Shown: positions 19,990 to 29,245, numbered from the stretch's first letter. The stretch: 29,245 nt of DNA from Diplocarpon mali (GCA_024741835.1 JAENRP010000450.1:1-29245), one strand, 5' to 3'. The notes: a model not told the origin generated them from the letters alone. Numbers and translations: made by a program.

Positions 19990-20331
19990 ACCTTTATATT
20001 TTCCTTATGCCTATCTATAGTATATAATAGTTTCTAATAGTCCTAGGGCTTTTAATAGTAGTTAGTAAAGCCTTTATAAGGGCACTTAGGCCTAATCTCC
20101 CTTCTAGAGCTTATAAAGTGATTTTAAGAGCTGCTTACTAAAGCTTGCGAAGGGGTTTCGGCATTTAAGAGAGACTCTCGAGTAGTAAAAACTGCTAGCC
20201 CTTTATTATCAATTGCTCTATTGGATTTAATGCTTGCTAAGGTATAGCTTAGCTATATTAGGTTGTACTTATATAGGGTTCCTATCTACTTATTAATAAT
20301 TATTTCCTCCTTTAAGTAGGTCGCCTAACTT
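19990..20331 (-). pseudogene. Element D gag, C-terminal part
   Basis: A possible CCHC zinc-knuckle remnant reads REIRPKCPYKGF at about 20055-20110 on the minus strand. Upstream gag sequence is cut at 20331/20336 by insertion of C and resumes at 27891. The knuckle is incomplete after RIP, so its exact metal ligands are not claimed. Confidence 0.6.
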
Positions 20332-20336
20332 AGATT
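20332..20336. repeat. Target site duplication of element C (AGATT), left
   Basis: AGATT immediately precedes the left LTR of C and is repeated at 27891-27895 after the right LTR. Confidence 0.93.
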
Positions 20337-20642
20337 TGTAATGGCTGCACCCCTAACTGGTGCAATTACCAAGGAGTATAGCGTTTAAGGTTTTGCAATC
20401 TCGATTCGATATAGGGTTATTTCGAATCGACCCCGAAGGTGCAAAAGGATATTCTTATATAATATCACGTGAACGGGCAAAGGGCTTAAAGCTGCTTATA
20501 TATATAAGGGAGAAGGGCTCTCTTATAAGGAGGGCTCTTTAACTTCTTTATTTCCTTTATATTAGACCTATAGAATATACCCTTTGCACTACTTCTTACT
20601 CTTATACTTAATCCTGCACTTCGGCAGTTCTATATCGTTATA
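20337..20642 (+). repeat. Element C 5' LTR
   Basis: It starts TGTAATGGCTGCACC and ends TATCGTTATA (final CA to TA), aligned gap-free to 27585-27890. The first half is better preserved than in the partner, for example CTGGTGC versus CTAATGC. The second half carries nearly all the derived changes of the pair. Confidence 0.94.
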
Positions 20643-22345
20643 TTAAATAAAGAAGTTCTTCTCCGCTAAGGACGGCTTTTAATAATATCCTACCCCTTTT
20701 GAAAATCGATTTGCAATTGTTTTGACTTTCGATAGAGTCAAGATCCTAGAGATCTCTTAAACAAACTAGGAGCTTAAGTATAGCTCATTAACTAGTATAA
20801 TCGAGGAACGCTTTTACTAGCCGGATTTTCTCAACTACTCCTTTTATAGAAGTGCTATAGGCAGAAGTTAGGAGAGCACTATACTACCGGAACCCTTTTT
20901 CTATAGAACCCCTTTTTAACCGAATCCCTATTAAAACTAAAATCGGTAAAATAAATTCCCTACTAGCTAGAAGTCAGCAGATACGAAATATGCCTGGTTC
21001 GTTTAAGGAACTAGCTTCTATAGGGAGTACCCCTACCTTAGCCCTTAGGGCCGGACCTTCCTCCGCCGCCAAGGGCAAGAGACTATAACGCTATAGCTAA
21101 GCCAATTAAGATAAACGAGACTTTTCGAACCCGAATGTCTTATAAGGAATAGTCTTAAGTTTAAAAGAATCTATATAACGCTAAGATCAATCTAATCAAC
21201 AATTATAAAGCGAGATTAGTAGGATTGCTTAAGCTATCTCTAGCCTAAAGACCCTAGCTTATTAAAGCTAAAAGACGGCTTAGCGCGTATATTAGACTAT
21301 TAAGCGAGAATCCACCTACCCTTAAGATACCTAGCCTCCTTTAAAAGTCGATATAAATATAAAACGGCTAAAAATTCAACTGATCGAAAAGATCACCCCC
21401 TTTAATAATAGAACCTCTCTAATATATAAGCAGTAGTTAGCTTTAGTCCAAGACCGATTGCAAGTTAATACCGACCTATATCCGAATGAGCGAGCTCGCT
21501 GAGCCCTTATTTAAAGATCTACTATAGGATAAGCCTAAATGTACCTTAAACCCTAGTACCTTTTAAAGACTAACCCCTTTCGAAACTGTCAAGAAATAGT
21601 AGAACTGCTAAGCAGTTACTTTTTAATTAGCTAAAAGGTAGACTTATTTCGATCCACTTTCTATTACCTCTATATAAGAGAAGCCGGTTATTCTAAAGAA
21701 ACCTTCCCTTAATTTCGGGCTTAATTCTAGTTTATAGCAATCTAAGAAGAGGTCTTAAGATCTGAGTAGTTCTTCTTTATATAAAATAAGATTACCCCTT
21801 AGCTTAAAGCTATATACGCCCTAGCTAAGGCCTCTTAGGGGAAGGACTATACTATTATAATTAATCAATTAAACGCCCTCAATGCCGAACGCTAAAGTAA
21901 CTAACTTCTTAACCCTTTAACTAAAAGCAAGGCAACCCTAGTATTATATTAGAAGACATCCGGTTCGCTTCTTAATAAGACTGCTCGCGGTCTGAGCGCC
22001 GGAAGTACCACCCGAGTTTCTAGGCCATTAGCCCTAAAGCCTACTATCCCTTTTCGCTAAGATACGCCAGCTAAGGCTAGTTCTCCTACTTTGCCCTTTA
22101 AGTAAGCCACCTGCTAGACCTATGGCAAAACAGGTCACTATAAGACCGAGTATCCTTTTATAAGCAAGATTAATACCTTAGAAGATACAAAGGAAGATAA
22201 TCCGACTCTAGACTTAATTAAGAATAGGATTAAAACGGAAGAAGATTAGGAAAATAAAGAGGCTTAGGAAAAGACTCTTACTTAGGCCTGCGAAAGTGCG
22301 ACTTATCGAAGCTAGATCTTAACTCTTTAATAGGAGAGAAGCAAT
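20643..22345 (+). pseudogene. Element C gag
   Basis: This is the internal 5' region after the LTR. The N-terminal part is decayed, and a Pro-rich stretch lies near 21040-21075. The middle (about 21480-21600) resembles gypsy capsid sequence, with MSELAEPLFKDLL-like text. The C-terminus carries a clear CCHC knuckle at 22112-22153, TCxTYGKTGHYKTEYPF, with two cysteines now Tyr (TGT to TAT). An acidic tail follows (about 22195-22270). No primer binding site was recognised after the LTR, and the start codon cannot be fixed. Confidence 0.8.
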
Positions 22346-22349
22346 TCCT

Positions 22350-22660
22350 AACCTCTTATATTATTAGTATAAATGGACTTAGAGTATTATTATTAACTTT
22401 AATAGATACTAGAGCCTTTAGTTATCTGTTTTTAAATCGTTCCCTTTTTATATATCTATCGAAAGCGACTAGCTTTAAAATTCTTCCTCTCTTAGCCTTT
22501 ATTCCTATTTATAGATTTTAAAATACTATTTGCGCGCAAGCTATGCACTATATGCGCTTTCACTTGACAATTGATAGAAGGCGTATTTACAACTGCCCTT
22601 GGGTTATTCTTAACTTAGGCTAGCGCAATGCTATTATTAAAGTCAAATGGATACGCCGAT
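22350..22660 (+). pseudogene. Element C aspartic protease
   Basis: After gag the plus strand reads ISINGLRVLLLTLIDTRAFSYL, matching the (I)D(S/T)GA.SxF catalytic loop with the Asp kept and Gly changed to Arg. Further on, RRIYNCPWVILNLG and NAIIKVKWIRRF-like sequence occupies the place of the ILG-W-L end of gypsy proteases. B carries the C-terminal half of the same domain. Confidence 0.72.
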
Positions 22661-23189
22661 TCTAACTTAAACTTGATCCGAAGGAAAACTGATTTATATA
22701 GCCTTTGTATTACCCCTTATCTCCCTGATTTGCAAAGGAAATTGTTATTTGTCTTCCCCCTTTTAAAGGACTTCGGATACGACCTGATCACTAGGCTAAT
22801 ATTAGTTGTAAAGAATAGGAAATAGCTATAGATAAAGCTTAATAGGTTAATAGAAGATAGTCTTGCATTAATTTAGTAGTCCTAGTTAAGCGCAAGATCC
22901 CTATTGCTATTACTAGGCTAGCGCCTCTACTTATAATTAAGCCAGATCTAGGAAAATAGTCTAATACGAATCGACTATAATCTGGCCCTATTCCCAAATG
23001 CCTTAAAGCAGTAGTCCCTATTTGCAAAATTAGTACTAACGCCTTTTATTATAATATAAAGCATAAGGAGACTGAGTTCTTTTAAACTAGTATTTATAAA
23101 GTGGATAGGATTCTAAAGGAAAGATATAAGCTTAAGAATCCTAATATTAAAAAGCTGATCAACGATCGACTCCCGAAATAGTACTAATC

Positions 23190-24010
23190 TTTAAGATAAG
23201 CGTTTTTAAAAAGGGATGCAAATACCCTCCCTTCCTATTAGTACTATAATTATAAGATATAACTAAAAGGGCCTTTGCCTAACGCCTATTCGCCCCTTTA
23301 CTATCAATCTACTAAGGAGCTAAAGGTTATAAAGGAGTACTTACTTAAGAATCTAGACAAAGGCTTTATTAAGACAAGTATTAGCCCCTTTGCTTTGCTA
23401 GTACTATTTGTAAAGAAGGCCGACGGTAGCCTCCGATTTTGCATAGACTATCGAAAGCTAAACGCTCTAATTTAGAAGGACGCTTATCTGATTCCAAGGA
23501 TAGATAAGCTTTTAGGGCGAGTATCTAAAGCTAAGATTTTTATAAAACTGGATATTTGAGCCGCTTTTAATCGGATACAAATAGACCCTAAATCGGAAGA
23601 ATATATTACCTTTCGAATAAGGTATAGATCCTATAAATGTAAGGTTCTTCTATTCGGCCTTTATAATAGACCTAGTACTTACTAGTAGTATATAAATAAT
23701 ATTCTTTTAGATTACTTAAATGATTTTTATATAATATATTTAGACGATATTTTAATTTACTTAAAGAATATTAAAGAGCACTAGGGTCATATTAAAAAGG
23801 TGCTGAAACGACTCTTAAAGGCTGGCCTTTAAGTAGATATTAAGAAGTGCGAGTTCTATATTACTTAAACTTAATATTTTAAATATATTCTAATAATAAC
23901 TAGGATCAAACCGGACCTTGAAAAGGTCGAACTATTACGCAATTAGAAGTACTTAAAAACTATTACTAAAGTGAAGTCCTACCTAAGATTTTATAAGTTC
24001 TATTAACAAT
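23190..24010 (+). pseudogene. Element C reverse transcriptase
   Basis: An unbroken stretch at 23275-23475 reads SPLYYQSTKELKVIKEYL, then KGFIKTSISPFALLVLFVKK, then LRFCIDYRKLNA, textbook gypsy RT. IFIKLDIW holds the first catalytic Asp, and the YLDDILIY box at 23737-23760 is intact with both aspartates. The tether GxIKPDLEKVELLRN-like sequence and YLRFYKFYxQFI follow to about 24000. Stops elsewhere inactivate it, but the catalytic core is the best preserved of the four RTs in the window. Confidence 0.92.
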
Positions 24011-24119
24011 TTATTTACAACTTTAGGCTAATCGCTAAACCCCTCTCTATTCTAACCTAACCGATAGTACTTTAGAATTGGATAGAAGAATGCCGAATCG
24101 CCTTTAAAGAGCTTTGCAA

Positions 24120-24570
24120 GCAGTTGCTCTCGATTTAGTAGATTTACCATTTTAACCCCAACTTGCCTATAAAGCTGGAAACTGATATATCTAATAACGT
24201 TATTGCTAGAGTACTTTCCTAATAACACTCCGATAAGCAATAGTACCTAATCGGCTTCTATTCGCATATACTCTCTAGCTATAAACCTAATTAGGAAATA
24301 TATAATAAGGAACTCTTTGCTATTATTAAATCTTACTATAAATAGAGACCTAAGCTTATATTACTTAAAGAGCGAGTTGATATTTACTTAAATTACCGCT
24401 CCTTTAAGTACTTTATAACTATTAAGGTTCTAACTGCGAAATAGTACTAATAGATGGAATTTTTATCTAACTTCAATTTTCGAATTATATATACTCTTAG
24501 CAAAGACAACTAGAAGGCAGATATTCTTAGCTGCTAAGAGTAGGATATGCCGATTTATAAATAAGCGAAG
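24120..24570 (+). pseudogene. Element C RNase H
   Basis: KLETDISNNVIARVLS gives the first catalytic Asp motif, followed by LIGFYSHTLSSYKPN and EIYNKELFAIIKSYY (the catalytic Glu helix), VDIYLNYRSFKYF for the third site (Asp to Asn), and FNFRIIYTLSKDN for the fourth. It continues directly from the RT. The minus-strand frame at 24052-24240 is only its antisense. Confidence 0.88.
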
Positions 24571-24889
24571 CTAGATAGCCGATCCTAAGTTTTGCTTTCC
24601 CCTGCCTAGTTAGACACCTGAATTAATACTAAACTAGCTGATAAATTTCTCGCCGAATCTGCTAAAGGCACCCTTACCCTAATGTCAACTGATACTCCTA
24701 ATTCGACCCCGAATCGACCTAAGGATTCCTTTAATTTAATTGAAAAGCTTTATTAAAATAACCGCGAATCCTTTTAAGAGATTCGCACCGACCTTCCTAA
24801 GGACTATTCTTTAAAAGACAGATTGCTTTACTTTAAAGAGCGTCTTTGCATATGCTATAATACTCCTTTATACACTTATCTAATTTAAA

Positions 24890-25900
24890 AAGCTTATAAC
24901 TAACCTTTAAGCGCGCACCCTAGTGGCTTAAAGACCTACTAGCTTCTTGCTCTTAAGTACTATTAGGTTAGGATAGGTTCGGATTGCAAAAGATTCGTCG
25001 CAAACTGCAGACCTTATCAATTTTCGCATTCGAAGATAATTAAGCAATAAGGTCTCTTATAGCCCCTTCCTATTCCTAATTATCCTATATAGTACTTATA
25101 TATGGATTTTAAGGATTTCCCTCCTAATAAGCACAGTTTTGATCGAATCCTGGTTTTTATAAACCGACTTAATAAGAGCGCTATTACAATTCCTTATTAA
25201 AAAGATATTAACGCTTAAGGAACTGCCCGATTATTCATTTAATAGATATATCGATTCGGCTATACTCTAGAGACAATTACCTCAGACCGAGGCCCCTAAT
25301 TCGTCTCCTCATTTTAAAGAGAGTTCTACTATATCATTAGTATTAAGATTAAACTCTCTATAGCGTACTATAAGGAGACTAATAGCTAAACGAAGATTAT
25401 AAATAAGTATATTAATTTAAGGCTAAGGCCTTTTATTAATTACTATTAAGATAATTAGAGTGAACTGATTCTATTAATAGATCGTGCGCAATCAACTCTA
25501 CCTTACGCTTTAATTAATATAACCCTATATTAGCTTAAGTATAGAGTTGCACCTTAGACAAGTTGGGACTAAATCTCTTTAAAAACGCCTAGCCTATAGG
25601 AGAAATTAAACTAAGCAAAAGCTAAGCTAATAATAAAGAGGATGCACGCAGCTTAAGAAGTAGCAAAAGGTAATATAAAACGCGCCTAGGAGAAAATGCG
25701 TAAGTCTATAAATTAATACTAAAAGGAGATTAATTAGAAACCTAAAGATATAATCTACCTTTTGATAAAAAATCTTAAGAACTACCGCCTTAATAGGAAA
25801 CTGGCCAATCAATAGGATAGTCCTTTTAAAGTTCTTAAGAAGGTAGGCAATTCATATTAGATCAAGCTACTTATAAGTTTTATAATATACAATATCTTCG
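24890..25900 (+). pseudogene. Element C integrase
   Basis: CKRFVANCRPYQFSHSK at about 24990-25035 is the C-terminal half of the H2C2 finger (the last Cys is now Tyr). LPIPNYPIxYLYMDFKDFPP contains the first catalytic Asp at 25105-25107, and ITSDRGPQFVSSF the second at 25285-25287. The Glu segment is decayed. FINYYQDN and KDIIYLLIKNLKNYRLNRK-like C-terminal sequence (about 25740-25800) leads to GPFKVLKKV, the usual chromovirus integrase tail. Confidence 0.88.
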
Positions 25901-25949
25901 CGCTAGAGCTACTATTCAAAGATCTATAGAACCCTTTGCCAGGTTAAGA

Positions 25950-26218
25950 ACAACCCTAGCCTACTATAGAAAAGATCGCTAGGTAAGAAGAGTATAAAGT
26001 GTCTAAGATACTAAGTATATACCTATCTTAAGGAAAGCTAGAGTATTAAGTTAAATAGATTAATTATAACCTTAATTCGAGTTAGTATCGCGCCTTAAAT
26101 TTTACAAGATTCTTATATAAGATTCGCGACTTTCATTAGGCCAATCCTATAAAGCTAGGACTACCTTAAAACCTATAAGCTTAGCTAAAGGCTTAGGAAA
26201 GTGGTATAGACGATTATA
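25950..26218 (+). pseudogene. Element C chromodomain
   Basis: EEYKVSKILSIYLSQGKLEYQVK, then LNFTRFLYKIRDFHxANPIKLGLP, matches the chromodomain of fungal chromoviruses: aromatic strand, linker, then FHxxNPxKPGPP. One aromatic-cage Trp codon has become TAG. It would direct insertion to H3K9-methylated chromatin. It ends pol; the third reading frame starts about 15 bases later in another frame. Confidence 0.83.
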
Positions 26219-26230
26219 ATCACTTAAAAG

Positions 26231-27400
26231 ATGATAGGCCGGATGCGAAATAGGTTAGTAAATAAATCTAAAAATATAAATAAAAAAAAAAAAAAGGAGA
26301 AAAATAATAAAAATAAAAAAAACAATAACGCTAGGCCAACTGCCCTCTCCTTTCACAACTCCTCCGACCTCTCCTCCTCTGCGCTTAGAAAGATAAGCTC
26401 CAACTCTATTCTAAAGCTAAAGCTCGCCTCCCGAATACGCCCCTGCCTAGAACGACCCTAACCTCCTTCTCTTACCGCCGCTAGCACCGCCCTATTAGCC
26501 GCCGCGCCCGACGCTACCCTTGCTACTACAAGCCCCCCTCCCCTTATAAGAGACTCCACTACTATAGCAGTCCGCTTTGCTAACGCAGCGATAGACCCTA
26601 GGAGGCCTAGCATAATTCGGCTAGATTGCTCTAACCTCATTAGCCGAGATTTAATAAAGTCGCTACGCTCTTATAAGGAAGTTAGCAATCGATTTAATAC
26701 TAATTCGGGTTTAACTTATAGCAACCGTCGCCTAGATCCCCTTTAGCTAGCTTACCATAGCCTTAGCTATAGAGCAAAGCTCTATAAGGCTAGCGCGCTC
26801 CAGTTGGGAGCGGCTAGTCGGAGCCTCTGCGCTAGCTATTAGCAGGAGGTTAATAAGGACCTAGGCGCGCTAGACCGCCTCCTAACAAAGCATCTCGCGG
26901 TTCCCTGCCGAAACCGCCTATGCGTTATTATCATCGCTACTATTATCCTCCTCTTGCTACTAGGCAGCCTCCTCCTACTACTCCTCAAGGGCTGCAGATA
27001 GCACCGCGAACTCCTTACTAATATAAGAGGGAAGCTATAAATAAGTATTAGCGTAATTAAAACTTTAGACTCAATTCGGAGTACTTATAAGAATGCACTC
27101 CGCCTTCTGCTCCTAGCACTAGTAGCACTTCTTACTATGCTCTAATTCAAACTTGCACTTATACGTAATATCGCATATAAGGCGCTATACGCATTAGCAA
27201 TAACAAACGCAGTAGGCCACTACAAGGGCGCCCGATAGCAGGGGAATTAGCACTACGCGTATTAGATGCAATTCGACCCTAGACTAGGGCAAACTTACTT
27301 ATAGTAGTTAGTAGTAGTAGTAGTAATAATTGTTTCTACTACTATACATTAGCCCTACGCTATAGTAGTAGGAGTAAGGGACCTATGCGATTATATATAG
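26231..27400 (+). pseudogene. Third reading frame of element C: unidentified membrane protein candidate
   Basis: A single frame runs from the ATG at 26231 past 27300 with no shift. It is interrupted only by TAA/TAG; the first stop is the TAA at 26459. It begins Lys/Asn-rich (codons 14-35, an A-run in DNA), then Ser/Ala/Pro-rich, then a helical region of about 100 residues. A clear transmembrane stretch follows at 26918-26986 (LCVIIIATIILLLLLGS plus six Leu) and then KGCR. A second hydrophobic run lies at 27095-27142 and a Val-rich one near 27302-27330. No signal peptide is seen at the N-terminus. GC content is higher and RIP lighter than in pol. Position after pol is that of env in errantiviruses, but no env motif is recognised. 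A captured host membrane-protein gene is equally possible. Confidence 0.5.
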
Positions 27401-27569
27401 TTATTATACTAAGGAAGGAAGATCCTGCGAAAGGAAAAACAAATTTGAGTGCATAACGCAACTCGCGCTAAACTAAATATAGAACGGTACCGTTTGTATA
27501 ATAACGCACTAAGTATATTACCGTACGAAAATCGTTACAACCTACTAACGCTTATAGGCAAGCGTTCTT
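27401..27569. other. Element C 3' untranslated stretch
   Basis: Between the third frame and the polypurine tract I see only a perfect 12-bp palindrome AACGGTACCGTT at 27483-27494 and a nearby imperfect relative (acgaaaatcgt). No coding signal is visible. Confidence 0.5.
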
Positions 27570-27584
27570 AAAGGGGGAGGGTAA
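27570..27584 (+). other. Element C polypurine tract
   Basis: AAAGGGGGAGGGTAA ends exactly at the 3' LTR, the position of the plus-strand primer. Element A has the same G-run and TAA layout at 4922-4935 on the minus strand. Confidence 0.88.
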
Positions 27585-27890
27585 TATAATAGCTGCACCC
27601 CTAACTAATGCAATTACTAAAGAGTATAGCATTTAAGGTTTTGCAATCTCGATTCGATATAAGGTTATTTCGAATCGACCCTGAAGGTGCAAAAGGATAT
27701 TCTTACATAATATCATATAAATAGGCAAAGGGCTTAGAGCTGCTTATATATATAAGGGAGAAGGGCTCTCCTATAGGGAGGGCTCTTTAACTTCTTCGTT
27801 TCCTTCGTATTAGACCTATAGAATACGCCCTTTGCACCACTTCTTGCTCCTATACTTGATCCCGCACTTCGGCGGTTCTGTATCGTTACA
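27585..27890 (+). repeat. Element C 3' LTR
   Basis: It starts TATAATAGCTGC (TG mutated) and ends TATCGTTACA with intact CA. The first half is TA-converted relative to the 5' LTR, while the second half keeps sites such as CGTTTCCTTCG and GGCGGTTCTG that the 5' LTR has lost. Confidence 0.94.
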
Positions 27891-27895
27891 AGATT
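27891..27895. repeat. Target site duplication of element C (AGATT), right
   Basis: AGATT directly follows the intact CA end of the 3' LTR and matches 20332-20336. D gag sequence resumes after it. Confidence 0.93.
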
Positions 27896-28900
27896 AATCT
27901 TTACTATAATTAAGTTTAAAAAGTCAATTACTCTTAGTCTTCCTTTAATCTTAAGAAGACTATATTATTCTGCTAAGTAGTACGCCTCCTACTACTCTTA
28001 GATCTACTGCTAAGTATTGATTCTCTTAGTCTTACCTTAGCATAATATATTATAGTATTAAAGCCTTATCTAAGACTGAATAGCCTTATTAAAAGGCGTA
28101 ATATTACGCTTTAAAATAGATATTAGGCCTTAAAGTAAAAGTTGCTAGTTTACTAAATTAGTATATAGGTTACTAGTAATAGTTCCACTTATAGGAGTAT
28201 CTTTATTAGGTATTAAAGAGGAGAGCTTCTTAGCTTAGATTTATACTTAAGCTATTATAAAAGCTAGGAGCGTTTTATTAACGGTCTTAGAGACCTATTC
28301 TAATAGTAGCTTATAGTATTTGCATTAGGTCTTTTAAGTTTCCTTGCGTATAAGGTGCTCTTTTATTAGGATTTTATATTTATCCTTAATATCTTTATAA
28401 GAAGCCTATAGAAGAGGAGCTTTTGATAGATCTCTTAAGGGAAAGCAGGTATAAATCTATTTGGATAAAGTCGCTATATACTTTTTATATAACCTTACGT
28501 ATACTATATAAAGGTTAGCCGTTTCCAATTCCTTAAGCTCTTATATAAAGGGAGCTTAAGGCTCAGTCTTTATAATTGATTTAAATAGGAGTCTCAGATT
28601 GGTAAAAATAGTAATATTATAAAGCTTAATAAAGAATATATATTTATTAAACTACTTTACTTAAAAGGTAAAGGTATTAAGGCAAGGCTTAAAGATGCTC
28701 GAAGTATTAGATATATTAAATAAAGTCTAGTGAAAAAGGTTAAGTATATAAATAGAGTTTGCAAATAAGGTTCGATCGGAAAATAGAGATTTATTAATTG
28801 AAAATAAAAGTCCTTTAAGTTGTTATAAATACTTAGAAAGTCGGTCAAGAGCTCAAAGGGCCTTTTAGCCGATTGCATATAAAGAGAAAGTATATTAAAG
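27896..28900 (-). pseudogene. Element D gag, N-terminal part
   Basis: On the minus strand a stretch open at 28657-28878 reads AKRPFELLTDFLSIYNNL followed by DFYFQLINLYFPIEPYLQ. This resembles copia gag (UBN2/retrotran_gag type: AKxAWxxLxxxY, FxLxxxYxxL). It lies just inside the 5' LTR, with the ATG near 28878. The rest toward 27896 is badly degraded. The gene continues on the far side of C at 20331. Gag would form the virus-like particle. Confidence 0.7.
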
Positions 28901-28919
28901 TACTTATAAGGCTTATAAC

Positions 28920-29116
28920 TATTATACAGTCAGCTAGAAGGCCTTTATTAGGTCGCTTAAGAGGCTTATAAAAGTAGGAGAAGATGATTGATTATATTAT
29001 TTTCTAATATATATATAGTAAGGAGACTTCGGAAATAAAAGGGAGAGTCTATGACTTAATAGAGTCATATGGAGGGTCTTCAGAATAAGTGGAGACTCCG
29101 CCTATTCTGCACGACA
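28920..29116 (-). repeat. Element D 5' LTR (right)
   Basis: This 197-bp LTR begins TATTATACAGTCAG and ends CTGCACGACA with an intact CA. The outer (right) end matches the unmutated solo LTR at 11835-12031, while the inner (left) end is TA-converted. The sequence just inside it on the minus strand (GTTATAAGCC) is a weak primer binding site candidate. Confidence 0.92.
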
Positions 29117-29121
29117 GCTAC
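29117..29121. repeat. Target site duplication of element D (GCTAC), right
   Basis: GCTAC follows the right LTR of D and matches 13984-13988. Confidence 0.85.
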
Positions 29122-29245
29122 CCTTTTAAAGGTGTGAAATATGAGGGCTGGCCGATATGGTAAAGAGAGTATAAGGTAGTATTAAGTAGTAAGTAATAGT
29201 AGTAGTTGAAGAACTTGGAGACTTAGGAGGCTTGATTCCTAACTA
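29122..29245. other. Flank of D, possibly D' continuation
   Basis: The first dozen bases align with D's own 3' sequence near 14293-14305, then similarity stops. The remainder keeps more TG sites than D and shows no recognised feature before the window ends. Confidence 0.4.

Larger units (their letters stand above)
20337..27890 (+). mobile_element. Ty3/gypsy chromovirus C, full length, nested in D
   Basis: This 7,554-bp element has 306-bp LTRs, TSD AGATT and a polypurine tract. Order on the plus strand is gag with CCHC knuckle, protease, RT, RNase H, integrase, chromodomain, then about 1.36 kb with a third reading frame before the 3' LTR. It is inserted in the gag of copia D, so it is younger than D. 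Fragment B at 4393-12420 is a second, truncated copy of the family. All frames carry RIP stops. Confidence 0.94.
13989..29116 (-). mobile_element. Ty1/copia retrotransposon D, full length, split by element C
   Basis: 197-bp LTRs at 13989-14185 and 28920-29116 and a GCTAC duplication bound D, which is about 7.57 kb once C (20337-27890 plus one target copy) is set aside. Minus-strand order from the right is gag, protease, integrase, RT, RNase H, which is copia order (Pseudoviridae). An extra GC-rich island of about 0.8 kb lies between RNase H and the 3' LTR. D entered an older copy of itself (D'), and C later entered D's gag. All frames are broken by TAA/TAG. Confidence 0.92.

Noticed and set aside
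24052..24240. 62-codon minus-strand frame
   Set aside because: Antisense to the RNase H of element C.
26458..26640. 60-codon minus-strand Ala/Gly/Val-rich frame
   Set aside because: Antisense to the third reading frame of C; GC-rich codons leave the opposite strand open by chance.
26231..27400. Calling the third frame of C an env gene
   Set aside because: Only position and hydrophobic segments support it; no signal peptide, cleavage site or fusion motif was recognised, so only a membrane-protein candidate is claimed.

Overview
The window looks like a gene-free, heterochromatic block from a filamentous ascomycete (Pezizomycotina). It is built from nested LTR retrotransposons that have been heavily hit by repeat-induced point mutation (RIP). 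CpA and TpG are strongly depleted and TpA is in excess. The reading frames of recognisable proteins are broken almost only by TAA and TAG, the expected products of CAA, CAG and TGG. Paired LTRs differ by transitions. No host gene, tRNA, rRNA or CRISPR array was found. Domain calls come from reading the translations by eye; no database search was run, and domain edges are good to about 50 bases.

Layout. (1) 1-4197: a plus-strand Ty1/copia pol relic (K, about 829-3900) flanked on both sides by a minisatellite whose unit contains a CTAGGCCTAG-like palindrome. (2) 4198-12420: a minus-strand Ty3/gypsy fragment (B, protease-RT part), split by a full-length minus-strand chromovirus (A, 4616-11011, 306-bp LTRs, TSD GAGGC) and by a 197-bp solo LTR (11835-12031, TSD ATTGA). 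(3) 12421-13688: a less mutated spacer holding a 195-bp solo LTR (12541-12735, TSD CTCTC), a degenerate AATAGCAAA-type repeat and a weak coding remnant. (4) 13689-29245: a minus-strand Ty1/copia element (D, 13989-29116, 197-bp LTRs, TSD GCTAC). D inserted into an older copy of its own family (D', LTR at 13689-13885). D's gag was later split by a plus-strand chromovirus (C, 20337-27890, 306-bp LTRs, TSD AGATT).

The order of events can be read from the nesting: B before A; D' before D before C. B and C are the same gypsy family in opposite orientations. A, C and D each carry an identifiable gag-protease-pol set: copia order (integrase before RT) in D and gypsy order (RT, RNase H, integrase, chromodomain) in A and C. 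None is intact.

Three things stand out. First, in all three LTR pairs the RIP load is polarised: the outer edge of each element is spared and the inner edge is heavily mutated. Second, chromovirus C carries about 1.36 kb between its chromodomain and 3' LTR. This contains a GC-richer third reading frame with strongly hydrophobic segments. Third, copia D has a comparable GC-rich island of unassigned coding potential between RNase H and its 3' LTR. Both islands keep many CpA/TpG sites, unlike the rest of their hosts.
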